From the NCBI RefSeq assembly GCF_000212735.1, contig NC_015510.1, positions 3,126,315 to 3,190,314 on the forward strand: 64,000 nt of DNA, read 5' to 3'. Numbering within the stretch: the stretch's first letter is position 1; every line of letters begins with the position of its first letter. A program made the position numbers and the translations under genes. The notes beneath the pieces are model-generated. The model was given only the letters and a program-made list of their open reading frames with translations. It was not told where the DNA came from and made no database searches. This document shows, in pieces, positions 34,819 to 44,093 of this stretch. Source of the DNA: Haliscomenobacter hydrossis DSM 1100. Its GTDB lineage: Bacteria; Bacteroidota; Bacteroidia; Chitinophagales; Saprospiraceae.

Positions 34819-36720
34819 CCCCAACTGCTCAATCAAGCGCGCCGTGATGTCCAAAAAGTCATTCTCAGTGATGATCCCCACCAGTTCTTCGTTTTGCACG
34901 ACTGGCAGGCAGCCAATTTTTTTGTCCCGCATCAACTTAATGGCATCCAGAATCAGCATGGAAGGATGTACAGAAACGGGTTCTGCGATCATAATGTCCT
35001 GAACTTGCTGCGCACCAGGCTGATCCAGTTCGGTTTGTTTGGACAAATGCCGCAAAACCAAACGCGACGTGATCAAGCCACACAAATGCCCTTTGGTGTC
35101 TTCGACGGGCAGGTAACGGATGCGGCGCCAGTCCATCAGGTTGGCAACCAACTGAATCAAATCATCCTTTTGTACCGTAAACAAATCGGTGGTCATGAAC
35201 TCTTCCACTTTGAGCGTACTGGCCCGGTAATGTGGAAGGTCATCAGAAGTGGAGGCGGTCCATTCGTGCACTGGAATATTTTGTTTTTGGCGGTTGTGCA
35301 TCGCAGCAGTGAGGGTAACCAGGGCTTCGTCCTCCCGCAAGTGCCTGCGCAATTGGGAATAATTGTTGAGTTGCCAGATCGCTCCGTTGGTATGGCGTTT
35401 CATCCGTTCTTCCGCGATGCCCAGGTAATAATCGATGTCTTTGGAGTCAACCTGACGTTGGGTCAAGCCCTGGCGAGCCAGCGGAATTAGTTCTTGCAAG
35501 AGCAATTCCCGCGCCGAGATTTTTTTGCCGTCAAACCACGAAAACTTTGAATCCAGCCCAAAAGCTGCCGATTTTTCAAAGTTTGATCGGGCATCCTCCC
35601 AACTCATTTTTTGCCGAACATCAGCATAATTCTGTTGACAACCGATCATCGCTCCCGTCCAAAAAGCGGTATTGGCGATTTGATCAACGACCGTGGGGCC
35701 CGCTGGTAAAATCCGGTTTTCGATCCGCAAATGGGGTTTGCCGTTGGGACTAATGCCGTAATAAGGGCGATTCCAGCGGTAGATGGAAGAATTGTGCAAA
35801 CGCAGCGCCAACAACAGTGGGGTTTCCCCGCTGCGAATTTTTCCGGCCACATCTTCATCCGCATCACGGGCAATCAGGGTGCGAAAACGCGCCAGATCCT
35901 CGCGGTAAATGTCCAAAATGGAATGTTCCACCCAATTGTTGCCAAAATAAACCCGGGTGCTGCGCTCGCGCAGGTGGTCGTGGGTCGTCCTCACATCCAG
36001 CGCTTGTTGGAACAGCGCAATGCGGCTCTCGTGCCACAATCTGCGGCCAAAAACAATGGGTGAATTGGCACCCAAAGCCAAAGTAGGCCCGGCCAGCGCC
36101 AGCGCAAAATTGTACATCTGGGCGTACGAAGACGGATCAACTTGCAGGTGAATCTGAAAACTGGTATTGCAGGCCTCCAACAGTGGTGTATCGTGTCGTA
36201 CTTGCAATTCGTCGATACCCCGCAGGCGAAATTCAAAGGCTTGGCCATTGCGTTGGGCGCTCATGGCATCGATGAGCAGGTTGTAGCGCTCGCGGGGAGT
36301 GAGGTTGTGGCGCTCCAGGTCGTGTTTTCGAATGGTGGGCAAAATGCCGGTCAGGATCACATCAGCATTGAGCGGGGCAATGTTGTGGCGAAGGTGTTGC
36401 AGGCGTTGGTGGATTTCCTGTTCCATCGCCTGAAAACAAGCTCCCGAAAACTCCTGCGGATCGAGGTTGACCTCCAGGTTGAAGCGCGCCAATTCGGTAT
36501 CGAGCCAGGGACAGTCTTTCATCAGCTCCAAAATCTCCACCGCCAGGGGCAAGGGTTTGTAGGTATTGAGATCCACCAGGCACATTTCCTGCTCGGCTCC
36601 AATGCGGGCTACCCCGCTTTCAAACCACTGGTGGTTCAACATGTATTCTACGGCTTCGATATCAGCCAACAAGGCACGCATAAATTTCAGCATCGGCGGC
36701 GAATCAGCATTTGAAGCCAT
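34810..36720 (-). CDS. Glutamate-cysteine-ligase-like (GCS2) protein fused to a CBS-domain pair
   Basis: 636 residues from the ATG of MASNADSPPM (a TTG three codons earlier is open). Residues about 35-380 show the GCS2 fold: RIGAEQEMCLVD (Glu ligands), ARFNLEVNLDP, FQIHLQVDPSSYAQM, ALGANSPIVFGRRLWHESRI. Residues about 490-636 are two CBS domains (VEEFMTTDLFTVQKDDLIQL and VQDIMIAEPVSVHPSMLILD). GCS2 enzymes join glutamate to cysteine or an amine; the CBS pair binds adenine nucleotides and probably senses energy state. The fused form may be a regulated ligase or a sensor with a degenerate active site; motifs look largely intact. Confidence 0.88.
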   Translation of the reverse strand: MASNADSPPMLKFMRALLADIEAVEYMLNHQWFESGVARIGAEQEMCLVDLNTYKPLPLAVEILELMKDCPWLDTELARFNLEVNLDPQEFSGACFQAMEQEIHQRLQHLRHNIAPLNADVILTGILPTIRKHDLERHNLTPRERYNLLIDAMSAQRNGQAFEFRLRGIDELQVRHDTPLLEACNTSFQIHLQVDPSSYAQMYNFALALAGPTLALGANSPIVFGRRLWHESRIALFQQALDVRTTHDHLRERSTRVYFGNNWVEHSILDIYREDLARFRTLIARDADEDVAGKIRSGETPLLLALRLHNSSIYRWNRPYYGISPNGKPHLRIENRILPAGPTVVDQIANTAFWTGAMIGCQQNYADVRQKMSWEDARSNFEKSAAFGLDSKFSWFDGKKISARELLLQELIPLARQGLTQRQVDSKDIDYYLGIAEERMKRHTNGAIWQLNNYSQLRRHLREDEALVTLTAAMHNRQKQNIPVHEWTASTSDDLPHYRASTLKVEEFMTTDLFTVQKDDLIQLVANLMDWRRIRYLPVEDTKGHLCGLITSRLVLRHLSKQTELDQPGAQQVQDIMIAEPVSVHPSMLILDAIKLMRDKKIGCLPVVQNEELVGIITENDFLDITARLIEQLGKG

Positions 36721-36818
36721 CAGGTTCAACTATTGTTTGCCACAAAATAAGGATTATTGTTAACCCAAAATTTTAAAACCGGATTAGCGTTTGGAGTTTT
36801 ACCAAGACACACTTCAAC

Positions 36819-37358
36819 ATGCGTAGGATCAGTTTGTATGTTTTACTTATTTTATTGTTGGCCAGCACCTGTAAGCGGGATAAGCGCGAGCGCTTATTCG
36901 AAATCTTTATCCCCAACATCACCTTTGACATCCCTGCCGGGCTGACGGGCGGCTTACCCAGGGTTTTTGAGTTGGATAATTTGACTTCGGGGGTACTGGC
37001 TTTGGCTAAAAATGCAGGCGTAGACACGGCTTTGATTGTAGAAATCCGGCCACGGGCGGCCACTTTATCTTCCATTCAGGGCAATGGAGACTATTCTTTT
37101 TTGCGCGAGGTGGTCATTCGGGTATGCCGGAGTGGTTCTGCTGAATGTCGGGCTACCGATGAAGCTTTTAATATGGTGTATTACGACGATCGCCGGATAG
37201 GCTCACGCATCAACATGAATCCGTCATTGCCCAATTTGCGGCGCACCTTGATCCGAGACAAGTTCAAGTTGGAAATTCTGTTTTACCTCAAACCGGGAGC
37301 CGTATCACCCACGGCTATCTCGACCCGATTGGATATGGTTTTTGAGGCAGTGAAGTAG
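36819..37358 (+). CDS. Lipoprotein of unknown function
   Basis: 179 residues with a lipoprotein signal LLLASTCKRD (Cys18). The mature part is beta-rich: FIPNITFDIPAGLTGGLPRV, VIRVCRSGSAECRATDEA, FKLEILFYLKPGAVSPT, ending at VFEAVK. Two further Cys might form a disulfide. It is similar in style to surface lipoproteins of the phylum, but no family is recognised. It is divergent from the GCS2-CBS gene (98-bp gap) and convergent with the next gene, 5 bp apart. Confidence 0.75.
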   Translation: MRRISLYVLLILLLASTCKRDKRERLFEIFIPNITFDIPAGLTGGLPRVFELDNLTSGVLALAKNAGVDTALIVEIRPRAATLSSIQGNGDYSFLREVVIRVCRSGSAECRATDEAFNMVYYDDRRIGSRINMNPSLPNLRRTLIRDKFKLEILFYLKPGAVSPTAISTRLDMVFEAVK

Positions 37359-37363
37359 GCCAA

Positions 37364-38665
37364 TCATCCTCCTTTCAACTGCTCTTGATAATCTTGCAGC
37401 ACTTCCCATTCTTCGTCCAAAGCCAAACGCGCTTGTGCGGGCCAGGAACTAGGGTCTTTGGCCGACAAAGCCGGATCAATTACCTCCAGGATATTGCGAA
37501 TTTCATCTGGATCCAACCTGGCCAATTCAGCAAACGTATCGATACCCGAGGTAAGCAGAATTTTTTCTACGGTTTCATCGATGCCCAAAATCAATTTGAG
37601 GTTGTCTTTGGCCGGAACGATGGCGGTTTCGATGTGCATCAAGTCCCGTGCATCAGCTAGGGTGCTTTCGGAGGAGAATTCTTCAGGTTGATCATCAATT
37701 AGCTTTTGGGCTTGTCCAACCCAATCGTCTTTTTCAATTCTACCCTCAAAAAAGCTGATTTGTTGGGTGATCTCCTCTATTTTTGCAGCGTCCCATCCCG
37801 CGATATCCGCATAGGTAAATACGCCAGCGTCATTCAATTTTTTTTCCAAAAACGGACCAATGCCATCAATTGCGGTCAAGTCATTTTTATCCACATTGCG
37901 CAGCAGCACCTTGTCGCTATTCATCAAATTGGAAGAATCAGAACCCATGTTGGTGATTTCCGGTTCCGGCTCAGTAGGAATAACTTTGGGTACAAAGAAC
38001 TCTCCAGCTGTTTCAACAACGCTCGTTTCTTCAATATTTTGCGGGGTGTTGGTCGTGATCGGGCGATCTTCGGGTGTTTCCGTGACTCCTGGTTCCCCCA
38101 GTTTGCGCAACAAAGCCGTATTTTCTTCGGTCAACCGCGCCAGTTGAATTTCAATGGCCGACAACCGGTCTAAAGCCAGGCTGCCGCCAATACCCACTTC
38201 ACTGGTATCTTCCCCAAGGCCGCCACTTGCTTCCAATAGTTGAACATTGCGGGTTTTTAAGCCTAAGATTTGATCATTCAAATCATTGATGACACTTAAG
38301 GCCGCCTGTTCTGCGGCCTTTGTCTTGTCCAATTCAGCTTGAGCAGATGTAGCCAAGTGGATCAGGCGTTGGTTTTCTTCCTGGGCTTGACGAACCGTCA
38401 GTCGCGCTTCTTCAGCTTCAAAGGCGGCGCGTTTTAGATCAGCTTCTTTCAGGGCCAATTCATTTTGGGCTTGATCCCATTCGTTTTGTTTCTGGAACAG
38501 TTGTTGTTCTTTTTCCTCCAGTTGTTTGGTCAATTCGTTTACGTAACGATTGCGCAAAAAATAACCTGCCAGCAATCCCAGCAAAAAAGCAATGATCAAC
38601 CAGGAGAGGATTAAGATGCTCTCTTGGGTGCCAAAATCAGCAAAGAGTTGATTTAAGTTTTCCAT
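37364..38665 (-). CDS. Membrane protein with coiled coil and C-terminal H3TH/helix-hairpin-helix repeats
   Basis: 433 residues. An N-terminal helix (SILILSWLIIAFLLGLLAGYF, residues 15-35) anchors the protein. A coiled coil of about 120 residues follows (QLEEKEQQLFQKQNEWDQAQ), then a low-complexity linker. From about residue 255 there is LTAIDGIGPFLEKKLNDAGV FTYADIA, the pattern of the flap-endonuclease-like H3TH domain (COG3743/DUF4332 type), and a second, weaker copy near residue 365 (LKLILGIDETVEKILLTSGI). In such proteins the helix-hairpin-helix part may bind DNA or proteins; a nuclease site is not visible. Confidence 0.85.
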   Translation of the reverse strand: MENLNQLFADFGTQESILILSWLIIAFLLGLLAGYFLRNRYVNELTKQLEEKEQQLFQKQNEWDQAQNELALKEADLKRAAFEAEEARLTVRQAQEENQRLIHLATSAQAELDKTKAAEQAALSVINDLNDQILGLKTRNVQLLEASGGLGEDTSEVGIGGSLALDRLSAIEIQLARLTEENTALLRKLGEPGVTETPEDRPITTNTPQNIEETSVVETAGEFFVPKVIPTEPEPEITNMGSDSSNLMNSDKVLLRNVDKNDLTAIDGIGPFLEKKLNDAGVFTYADIAGWDAAKIEEITQQISFFEGRIEKDDWVGQAQKLIDDQPEEFSSESTLADARDLMHIETAIVPAKDNLKLILGIDETVEKILLTSGIDTFAELARLDPDEIRNILEVIDPALSAKDPSSWPAQARLALDEEWEVLQDYQEQLKGG

Positions 38666-38768
38666 ATACGGTACGTTAAGGGTTCGATGTTAAAAGGGGT
38701 TTGGTTTTTTGCTTTACCCCGATTTGACGCAATTTAATTACTTTATTGAAAAAAATTTAAACATGCTA

Positions 38769-39638
38769 TTACTCAATGATAAAATTGATGCGGCGGTTGC
38801 GCCTTTTGCCTACTTCCGTGCTGTTGTCGCTTACCGGGTGTTTGCTACCTTCTGAATACGCAGCCATTTGGCTCGGCGGGATGCCCAATTCGCGGAAATA
38901 GCGCATGGTGTTTTGGGCTCGTTCCAGTCCAAGTTTTAAATTATTTTTGGCATCGCCCGTACTGTCGGTATGCCCAATGATGCTGAGTTTTTTGTTTTTG
39001 TGCAGGGCCAGGTATTGGCGCACCGAATCGGCATATTGCACCAGCGGCAAGATGGGCCGAAACTCGACGCCATCGGGTGCAAAACTTTCATCCGAAAAGG
39101 TCATGTCTTCAAAAGTGTAAGCCAAAGGGGTGAACTCCACGCTCTGAGCGAAGGTGTAAAAATTGAACGCAACGGGTTGTTTGCGCAATTCAGCAGTGCC
39201 AATGTTGTGACTCAGGGTAACGCGGCCAGGTGATATTCCGCGCTGGATCATCAACTTCCGGACAGCATCGGCGCGGCTGAGGCCAAGGTTTTCAAAAAAA
39301 CCACTCGCTGCGGTTTCTTCGTCGGTACCGTATCCTCCCGTGATGTTGAGAAGAATGGTGGGGTTTTGTTGCAAGTGATTGGCAATTTTATCCAAAAAGA
39401 GCGTGTTGTTGTCATTGATTATGGGCTTGAAATCATTGACTTCGAACGAAAAATGATCATAGCCCGTCAATAATAATTTTCCCCCATCGCTTACTTCCAG
39501 AGTTTTTAGGCGGAGTGCTTCCTCTGCCGCAACCTTTTCCTCAGCAGGGCCACATGCTCCTTTGATTTGACACACATAAAACCAGCGAGCGAATAGAATC
39601 AACACAATAAATCCAAGAATTGGGAGCAGCGTTCTCAT
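38769..39638 (-). CDS. OmpA-family protein
   Basis: 289 residues from MRTLLPILGF; the longer open frame upstream lacks a signal. One N-terminal helix (LLPILGFIVLILFARWFYV) is followed by a domain with NDNNTLFLDKIANHLQQNPT, which resembles an imperfect OmpA-like fold. A clear OmpA C-terminal peptidoglycan-binding domain follows (SIIGHTDSTGDAKNNLKLGLERAQ, then GSKHPVSDNS and NRRINFII). Asp and Arg in those motifs bind diaminopimelate. It should tether the envelope to the cell wall. Confidence 0.9.
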   Translation of the reverse strand: MRTLLPILGFIVLILFARWFYVCQIKGACGPAEEKVAAEEALRLKTLEVSDGGKLLLTGYDHFSFEVNDFKPIINDNNTLFLDKIANHLQQNPTILLNITGGYGTDEETAASGFFENLGLSRADAVRKLMIQRGISPGRVTLSHNIGTAELRKQPVAFNFYTFAQSVEFTPLAYTFEDMTFSDESFAPDGVEFRPILPLVQYADSVRQYLALHKNKKLSIIGHTDSTGDAKNNLKLGLERAQNTMRYFRELGIPPSQMAAYSEGSKHPVSDNSTEVGKRRNRRINFIIE

Positions 39639-39752
39639 GTAAGTAGAATTGTTGAAAAATAAAATGGACTTGTTGTTAAGTTTAATGAGTTTGTGTGGCA
39701 AAAATTGTTTAAATATACAAAAATGTTTTTCTTCGATCAAAATAGTAAAGAC

Positions 39753-40133
39753 ATGAAACTGAGATGTACGCCAAACAGCATCCGCTTAAGGGTGCGAAAA
39801 TCTGATCTGGATGTACTACAAAACCAGGGGGAAATACTGGCATCTTTAAATTTCGGAGGAGGAGTTCAGTTGCGCTATGCACTCAAAACGGGTCCGGTGA
39901 AACAACCTCAGGCGGAATATACGGATCATCAAATCACCATTACCTTGCCGCTGGAAAGCACCAAAACCTGGATTAATAGTGAACAAGTAAGTATTGAATA
40001 CCACCAAGCTTTTGCCGAAGGACAATCCCTGCATTTGTTGATTGAAAAAGATTTCCCCTGTCGACATACCGAAGAGCAAGATCTAAAAGACACCTTTTTT
40101 GAATTGGCACCAAAGGATGAAACTTCGTGTTAG
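39753..40133 (+). CDS. Small conserved protein, DUF7009-like
   Basis: 126 residues from MKLRCTPNSIRLRV; upstream codons in the same frame have no match. The start pattern MKLRxxxNSIRLR followed by LDVLQNQGEILASLNFGGG, the middle ITITLPLESTKTW and the ending CRHTEEQDLKDTFF resemble a small Bacteroidota family (DUF7009 from memory). A Cys-His pair (CRH) and a terminal Cys could bind metal. It is cytoplasmic, with no signal. Function unknown. Confidence 0.75.
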   Translation: MKLRCTPNSIRLRVRKSDLDVLQNQGEILASLNFGGGVQLRYALKTGPVKQPQAEYTDHQITITLPLESTKTWINSEQVSIEYHQAFAEGQSLHLLIEKDFPCRHTEEQDLKDTFFELAPKDETSC

Positions 40134-40339
40134 CGTTTGTTTGGGATTCCGGTTCATTTTCGAACACCAAAGTGTCCGTTTTTGAACACCTCTCTTGGAA
40201 TTGTGCCGCTTTTTTTCTATCATCGTGCTTGTAAAGCTTTGGCTAAAAAATAGTTACATCATTCGTTGACATTGAATCATGTTTTGGCTTAGCCTTTGCC
40301 GTTGCTTTCCAGAGCTAGTTATCCATAGACTTACTGCAT

Positions 40340-41737
40340 ATGCAAGATAAATCAGACCTTCATCCGGGAGCAATATTGGTGGTAGACGACAACTCCGGCG
40401 TTCTTACCGCAGCCAAACTTTTTTTGAAGCGCCATTTCACCCAGGTAGAAACCGAGCGCAATCCAGAAAACCTTCCCGTTCTGTTGGCCAACATGCGTTA
40501 TGACGTGATCCTGTTGGACATGAATTTCACCAAAGACCGCAGCAGTGGCAAAGAGGGTTTCTTCTGGTTGGAACGGATTTTACAAGTTGACCCCTCCGCA
40601 GTCGTCATTCTGATCACCGCGTACGGCGATGTGGAAATGGCGGTGCAAGCCATCAAAGGAGGGGCGACAGATTTTGTACTCAAACCCTGGGAAAACGAAA
40701 AACTGCTGGCTACCCTGTTTTCGGCCATGAAACTCCGGGCTTCCAAAGTCGAAAATGATGAACTCAAGGCCAAACAAAAAGGCCTGGCGATTGCCCACAA
40801 TGATGCCATCCCCGAAATTTTGGGCAACAGTACCGCCATGCGCAAGGTATTTGAAACCATCAACCGCGTAGCCAAAACCGAAGCCAATGTGTTGATTTTA
40901 GGCGAAAATGGCACGGGCAAAGAACTGGTTGCCCAGGCTATCCACCAACAATCGAACCGAACCAATGAACATTTTGTCAAAGTAGACCTCGGTGCCATTA
41001 CGGAAACCCTGTTTGAAAGTGAACTTTTTGGCCACGTCAAAGGAGCCTTTACCGATGCACGCGATGATCGGCCTGGTCGTTTTGAAGCCGCCAATCGGGG
41101 CACGATATTTTTGGATGAAATTGGCAATTTGACCGCAGGACTCCAGGCTAAATTGCTCTCGGCGCTCCAAAACCGCATGGTTACCAGAGTGGGCTCCAAC
41201 CAGGCTCGCCCCATCGATGTGCGGGTCATTTCAGCGACCAACATGCCGCTTTACGAGATGGTGAAAGACCGTAGTTTTCGGCAAGATTTGTTGTACCGCA
41301 TCAACACCATCGAAATTCACCTGCCTTCTTTGCGCGAACGCGCTGAAGACATCCTGCTTTTGGCCGAGCATTTTTTGCAACTCTACAACCGCAAATACAA
41401 CCGCAACATCTCCAACATCAGCGCAGCCCTCAAAAAAGCGTTATTGGCTTACCCCTGGCCGGGCAACGTTCGGGAATTGCAACACGCCATGGAACGCGCT
41501 GTGATCATGGCCAGAGACTCGGGTACACTGCAACCGGACGATTTTATGCTGGGCTCCAATCACTCCCTGGAATCGGAAGCGGCATTGAATGCTGCCACCA
41601 TGAACCTGGAAGATATGGAGCGGGAAACCATCCTCAAAGCCATCAAAAAACACCAGGGAAACATCAGTGAAGCATCTAAAGAGCTTGGACTTACCCGGGC
41701 ATCGCTTTACCGACGTCTGGAAAAATACGGAATATAG
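40340..41737 (+). CDS. Sigma-54-dependent response regulator (NtrC family)
   Basis: 465 residues. Receiver domain with acidic pocket Asp16-Asp17 and phosphoacceptor Asp60 in VILLDMNF, then Thr/Lys positions (ITAYGD, LKPWEN). AAA+ domain with Walker A GENGTGKE (from residue 188), GAFTDA at 235-240 in place of the GAFTGA loop that touches sigma-54, and Walker B GTIFLDEIGNL. The C-terminal Fis-type helix-turn-helix is EASKELGLTRASLYRRLEKY. It should activate sigma-54 promoters when phosphorylated by the kinase coded 137 bp downstream. Targets are unknown. Confidence 0.95.
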   Translation: MQDKSDLHPGAILVVDDNSGVLTAAKLFLKRHFTQVETERNPENLPVLLANMRYDVILLDMNFTKDRSSGKEGFFWLERILQVDPSAVVILITAYGDVEMAVQAIKGGATDFVLKPWENEKLLATLFSAMKLRASKVENDELKAKQKGLAIAHNDAIPEILGNSTAMRKVFETINRVAKTEANVLILGENGTGKELVAQAIHQQSNRTNEHFVKVDLGAITETLFESELFGHVKGAFTDARDDRPGRFEAANRGTIFLDEIGNLTAGLQAKLLSALQNRMVTRVGSNQARPIDVRVISATNMPLYEMVKDRSFRQDLLYRINTIEIHLPSLRERAEDILLLAEHFLQLYNRKYNRNISNISAALKKALLAYPWPGNVRELQHAMERAVIMARDSGTLQPDDFMLGSNHSLESEAALNAATMNLEDMERETILKAIKKHQGNISEASKELGLTRASLYRRLEKYGI

Positions 41738-41865
41738 TTGAGGAGTTGAGAAAGTTGAGGGGTTGAGGAGGTTGAGGCTACCGCGAGCGATTTTGACAAT
41801 GACACTTGCGGTAGCCTCAACCTCCTCAACCTCCTCAACCTCCTCAACCTCCTCAACTTTTCAAC
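41738..41865. repeat. Stem-loop with GAGGTTGAG tandem-repeat arms inside the two-component locus
   Basis: Left arm 41738-41784 (TTGAGGAGTTGAG, then GGTTGAGGAGGTTGAGGC TACCGC) and right arm 41808-41865, in which CCTCCTCAA occurs four times in tandem. The inner 14 bp are exact (GTTGAGGCTACCGC 41771-41784 / 41808-41821). It starts at the base after the TAG of the response regulator and ends 9 bp before the kinase start codon, with both genes on the plus strand. Confidence 0.88.
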
Positions 41866-41874
41866 TATCCCAAC

Positions 41875-43221
41875 ATGTACCTTCGCACTTTCGCCTTTGG
41901 TTTGGTTTTTCGCATCATCCTGATCATTTTGCTGATCGGGGCCATTGCCTGGGCTTTTCCCCAAACCAATCAATTGGCCTTGACTGTTTTGTTGGGTGTT
42001 TTACTGCTCTGGCGCGTCATCAACCTTTACAGTTATGTCAACATTACCAATCGCAAGCTCGTGCGTTTTTTGGAGTCGGTGCGGTACGACGATTTTTCGG
42101 TGCGTTTTGCAGCCAATCAAGATGACCCCGTGTTTAGGGAACTGAGCAAACAATTCAATGAGGTGTTGGATGCCTTTCGACAGGTTCGGGCAGACAAGGA
42201 AGCCAACAGTCAATACTTACAAACCATCGTGCAACACGTCAATACGGGTTTGCTGGCTTTTGATGAATCGGGCAGGATTGAATTGATCAACAACGCGGCC
42301 TTGCGCCTCCTGGGTTTGTATCGTTTAAAGGCCTTAAAGGATTTGCAAGAAGACAATCCTGAGTTGCAGGCCATGCTGAAAAACATCGGCTCCGGCGGGA
42401 GTGTATTGTACCAGGCTGCGGCAGATCGGCAACTGTCCATTACGGGTACTTCCATTCGCATGCGGGGAAAAATGATCAAGCTGGTAGCCATTCAAAACAT
42501 CCAGTCTGAATTAGAAAATAAAGAGTTGGAGGCCTGGCAAAACCTGACCCGGGTATTGCGCCACGAAATCATGAATTCCGTTACCCCGATCGCTTCTTTG
42601 GTGTCGACGATGCGCGACATTGTCCAACAGGAAATTCAACAAATAGATCACGGCTCTACCGAAACCTGGCAAGATTTGAACGAGGCATTGGAAGTGGTCG
42701 AAAACCGTACCAATGGCTTGATGAACTTTGTCAACGCCTACCGCACGTTTACCAGTATTCCCAAACCCATGTTAAGCCCCGTGATGGTCTTGCCACTGGT
42801 GCAACGCATTACTTCCCTGTTTGCCCCAACCCTGAAAGACAAGGGCATTCAACTGGTGTACGACATCCAGCCAGCGGATCTGAACCTCACCATCGATCAG
42901 GATCAGATCGAGATGGTGCTCATCAACCTCATCAAAAATGCGGTGGAAATTTTAGAAGGACAAGCCAACGCGCGTATTGAAATCAAAAGTGCCCTGGACC
43001 AAACGGCACAACGGGCAGTATTGGAAGTGATCGACAATGGTCGAGGCATCGAGCCCAACGCCCTGGAGCAGATCTTCATTCCATTTTTTACCACCAAGGA
43101 AGATGGTACTGGGGTTGGTTTGAGTCTGTCCAGGCAAATTTTACAAATGCATGGCGGCGTATTGAGCGTCGAATCCCAGCTGGGCAACGGCGCAAGATTC
43201 AGCTTGATCTTTAAAGTTTAA
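41875..43221 (+). CDS. Membrane sensor histidine kinase (NtrB-like)
   Basis: 448 residues. Two N-terminal helices (FGLVFRIILIILLIGAIAWA, LALTVLLGVLLLWRVI) with almost no periplasmic loop, so the signal is probably sensed in the membrane or cytoplasm. A HAMP-like linker (VRYDDFSVRF) and a PAS domain (VNTGLLAFDESGRIELINNA) follow. The H-box is VLRHEIMNSVTPI with His230, then N-box LINLIKNAVEIL, G1 DNGRGIE, and G2 GTGVGLSLSRQI. It should phosphorylate the sigma-54 regulator coded just upstream. Confidence 0.94.
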   Translation: MYLRTFAFGLVFRIILIILLIGAIAWAFPQTNQLALTVLLGVLLLWRVINLYSYVNITNRKLVRFLESVRYDDFSVRFAANQDDPVFRELSKQFNEVLDAFRQVRADKEANSQYLQTIVQHVNTGLLAFDESGRIELINNAALRLLGLYRLKALKDLQEDNPELQAMLKNIGSGGSVLYQAAADRQLSITGTSIRMRGKMIKLVAIQNIQSELENKELEAWQNLTRVLRHEIMNSVTPIASLVSTMRDIVQQEIQQIDHGSTETWQDLNEALEVVENRTNGLMNFVNAYRTFTSIPKPMLSPVMVLPLVQRITSLFAPTLKDKGIQLVYDIQPADLNLTIDQDQIEMVLINLIKNAVEILEGQANARIEIKSALDQTAQRAVLEVIDNGRGIEPNALEQIFIPFFTTKEDGTGVGLSLSRQILQMHGGVLSVESQLGNGARFSLIFKV

Positions 43222-43259
43222 ACGGCAAGTCCTCTCCCTGTTCTGATTGGTTAAACATG

Positions 43260-44030
43260 CTAAAGCAAAGTTCTAAACTCAGTGCTGATTTTTTCCTTGG
43301 GAAAATAGACGCGTTCCAGAAATAAACCCGCTGGAGGTGCAGTGAATTTAGCCGGTTCCTGGCTGGGTTTTTCCAACCATTCTTTAAATTTATCAGGGTC
43401 TAATCGTCCCGCTCCCACTTCTACCAAACTGCCCACCACGCGGCGAACCATTTTCCACAAAAAGTGTGAGGCAATAATGTGTACCACTACCTTGTCGCCT
43501 TTTTCGACCACTTTGAGGTGTTGCAATTCTACTTTGGAGCTTTTTTCGGTGCCTTTTTCGTTGGAAAAAGACTTGAAATCGTGCATGCCAATCAAGTGCG
43601 CAGCAGCAACATTCATCCGTTCAACATCCAACGGATCTTTGACCCACCACATGAAGTGTTTGCCAAACGCATTGCGCCGCCGTGAAATTTGGTACACGTA
43701 ACTGCGGGCTACTGCATCGTGGCGCGCATGAAACTTATCCGATACCGGGTCTACACTCAGCACATTGATGTCATGCGTCAATTGATCGTTCAGCTTTTGC
43801 CGAATCATTTTCACGGGCATTTTGGTGTCTACAGCCAAATGCGCCACTTGTCCCAAAGCGTGCACCCCTGCATCAGTACGCCCGGAACCGTATACTTCTA
43901 CCTTATCGGTTTCAAATACTATTTTTGCCGCTTTGATGAGTTGCCCCTGGATAGACCGGGCATCCTCCTGCACCTGCCAGCCCTTGAAACGACTGCCGTC
44001 GTATTCTAAAGTCAGTTTAAATTTTGCCAT
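43260..44030 (-). CDS. truA: tRNA pseudouridine synthase A
   Basis: 256 residues, the usual size. The catalytic Asp53 lies in GSGRTDAGVHALGQ, the family signature, and the C-terminal RRVVGSLVEVGAGRLD and PPAGLFLERV segments are present. It changes U38-U40 of the anticodon stem to pseudouridine. It is convergent with the histidine-kinase gene, with a 38-bp gap. Confidence 0.97.
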   Translation of the reverse strand: MAKFKLTLEYDGSRFKGWQVQEDARSIQGQLIKAAKIVFETDKVEVYGSGRTDAGVHALGQVAHLAVDTKMPVKMIRQKLNDQLTHDINVLSVDPVSDKFHARHDAVARSYVYQISRRRNAFGKHFMWWVKDPLDVERMNVAAAHLIGMHDFKSFSNEKGTEKSSKVELQHLKVVEKGDKVVVHIIASHFLWKMVRRVVGSLVEVGAGRLDPDKFKEWLEKPSQEPAKFTAPPAGLFLERVYFPKEKISTEFRTLL

Positions 44031-44093
44031 GCTGCAAAAATGGGGCAGGTTTGGCAGGAATTAGAGGATTTGGAGTTTTTTTTTCAGATAAAC

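Noticed and set aside
41738-41865. CRISPR array
   Set aside because: Repeats are 7-18 bp without spacers, arranged as inverted arms, and no cas gene is nearby.
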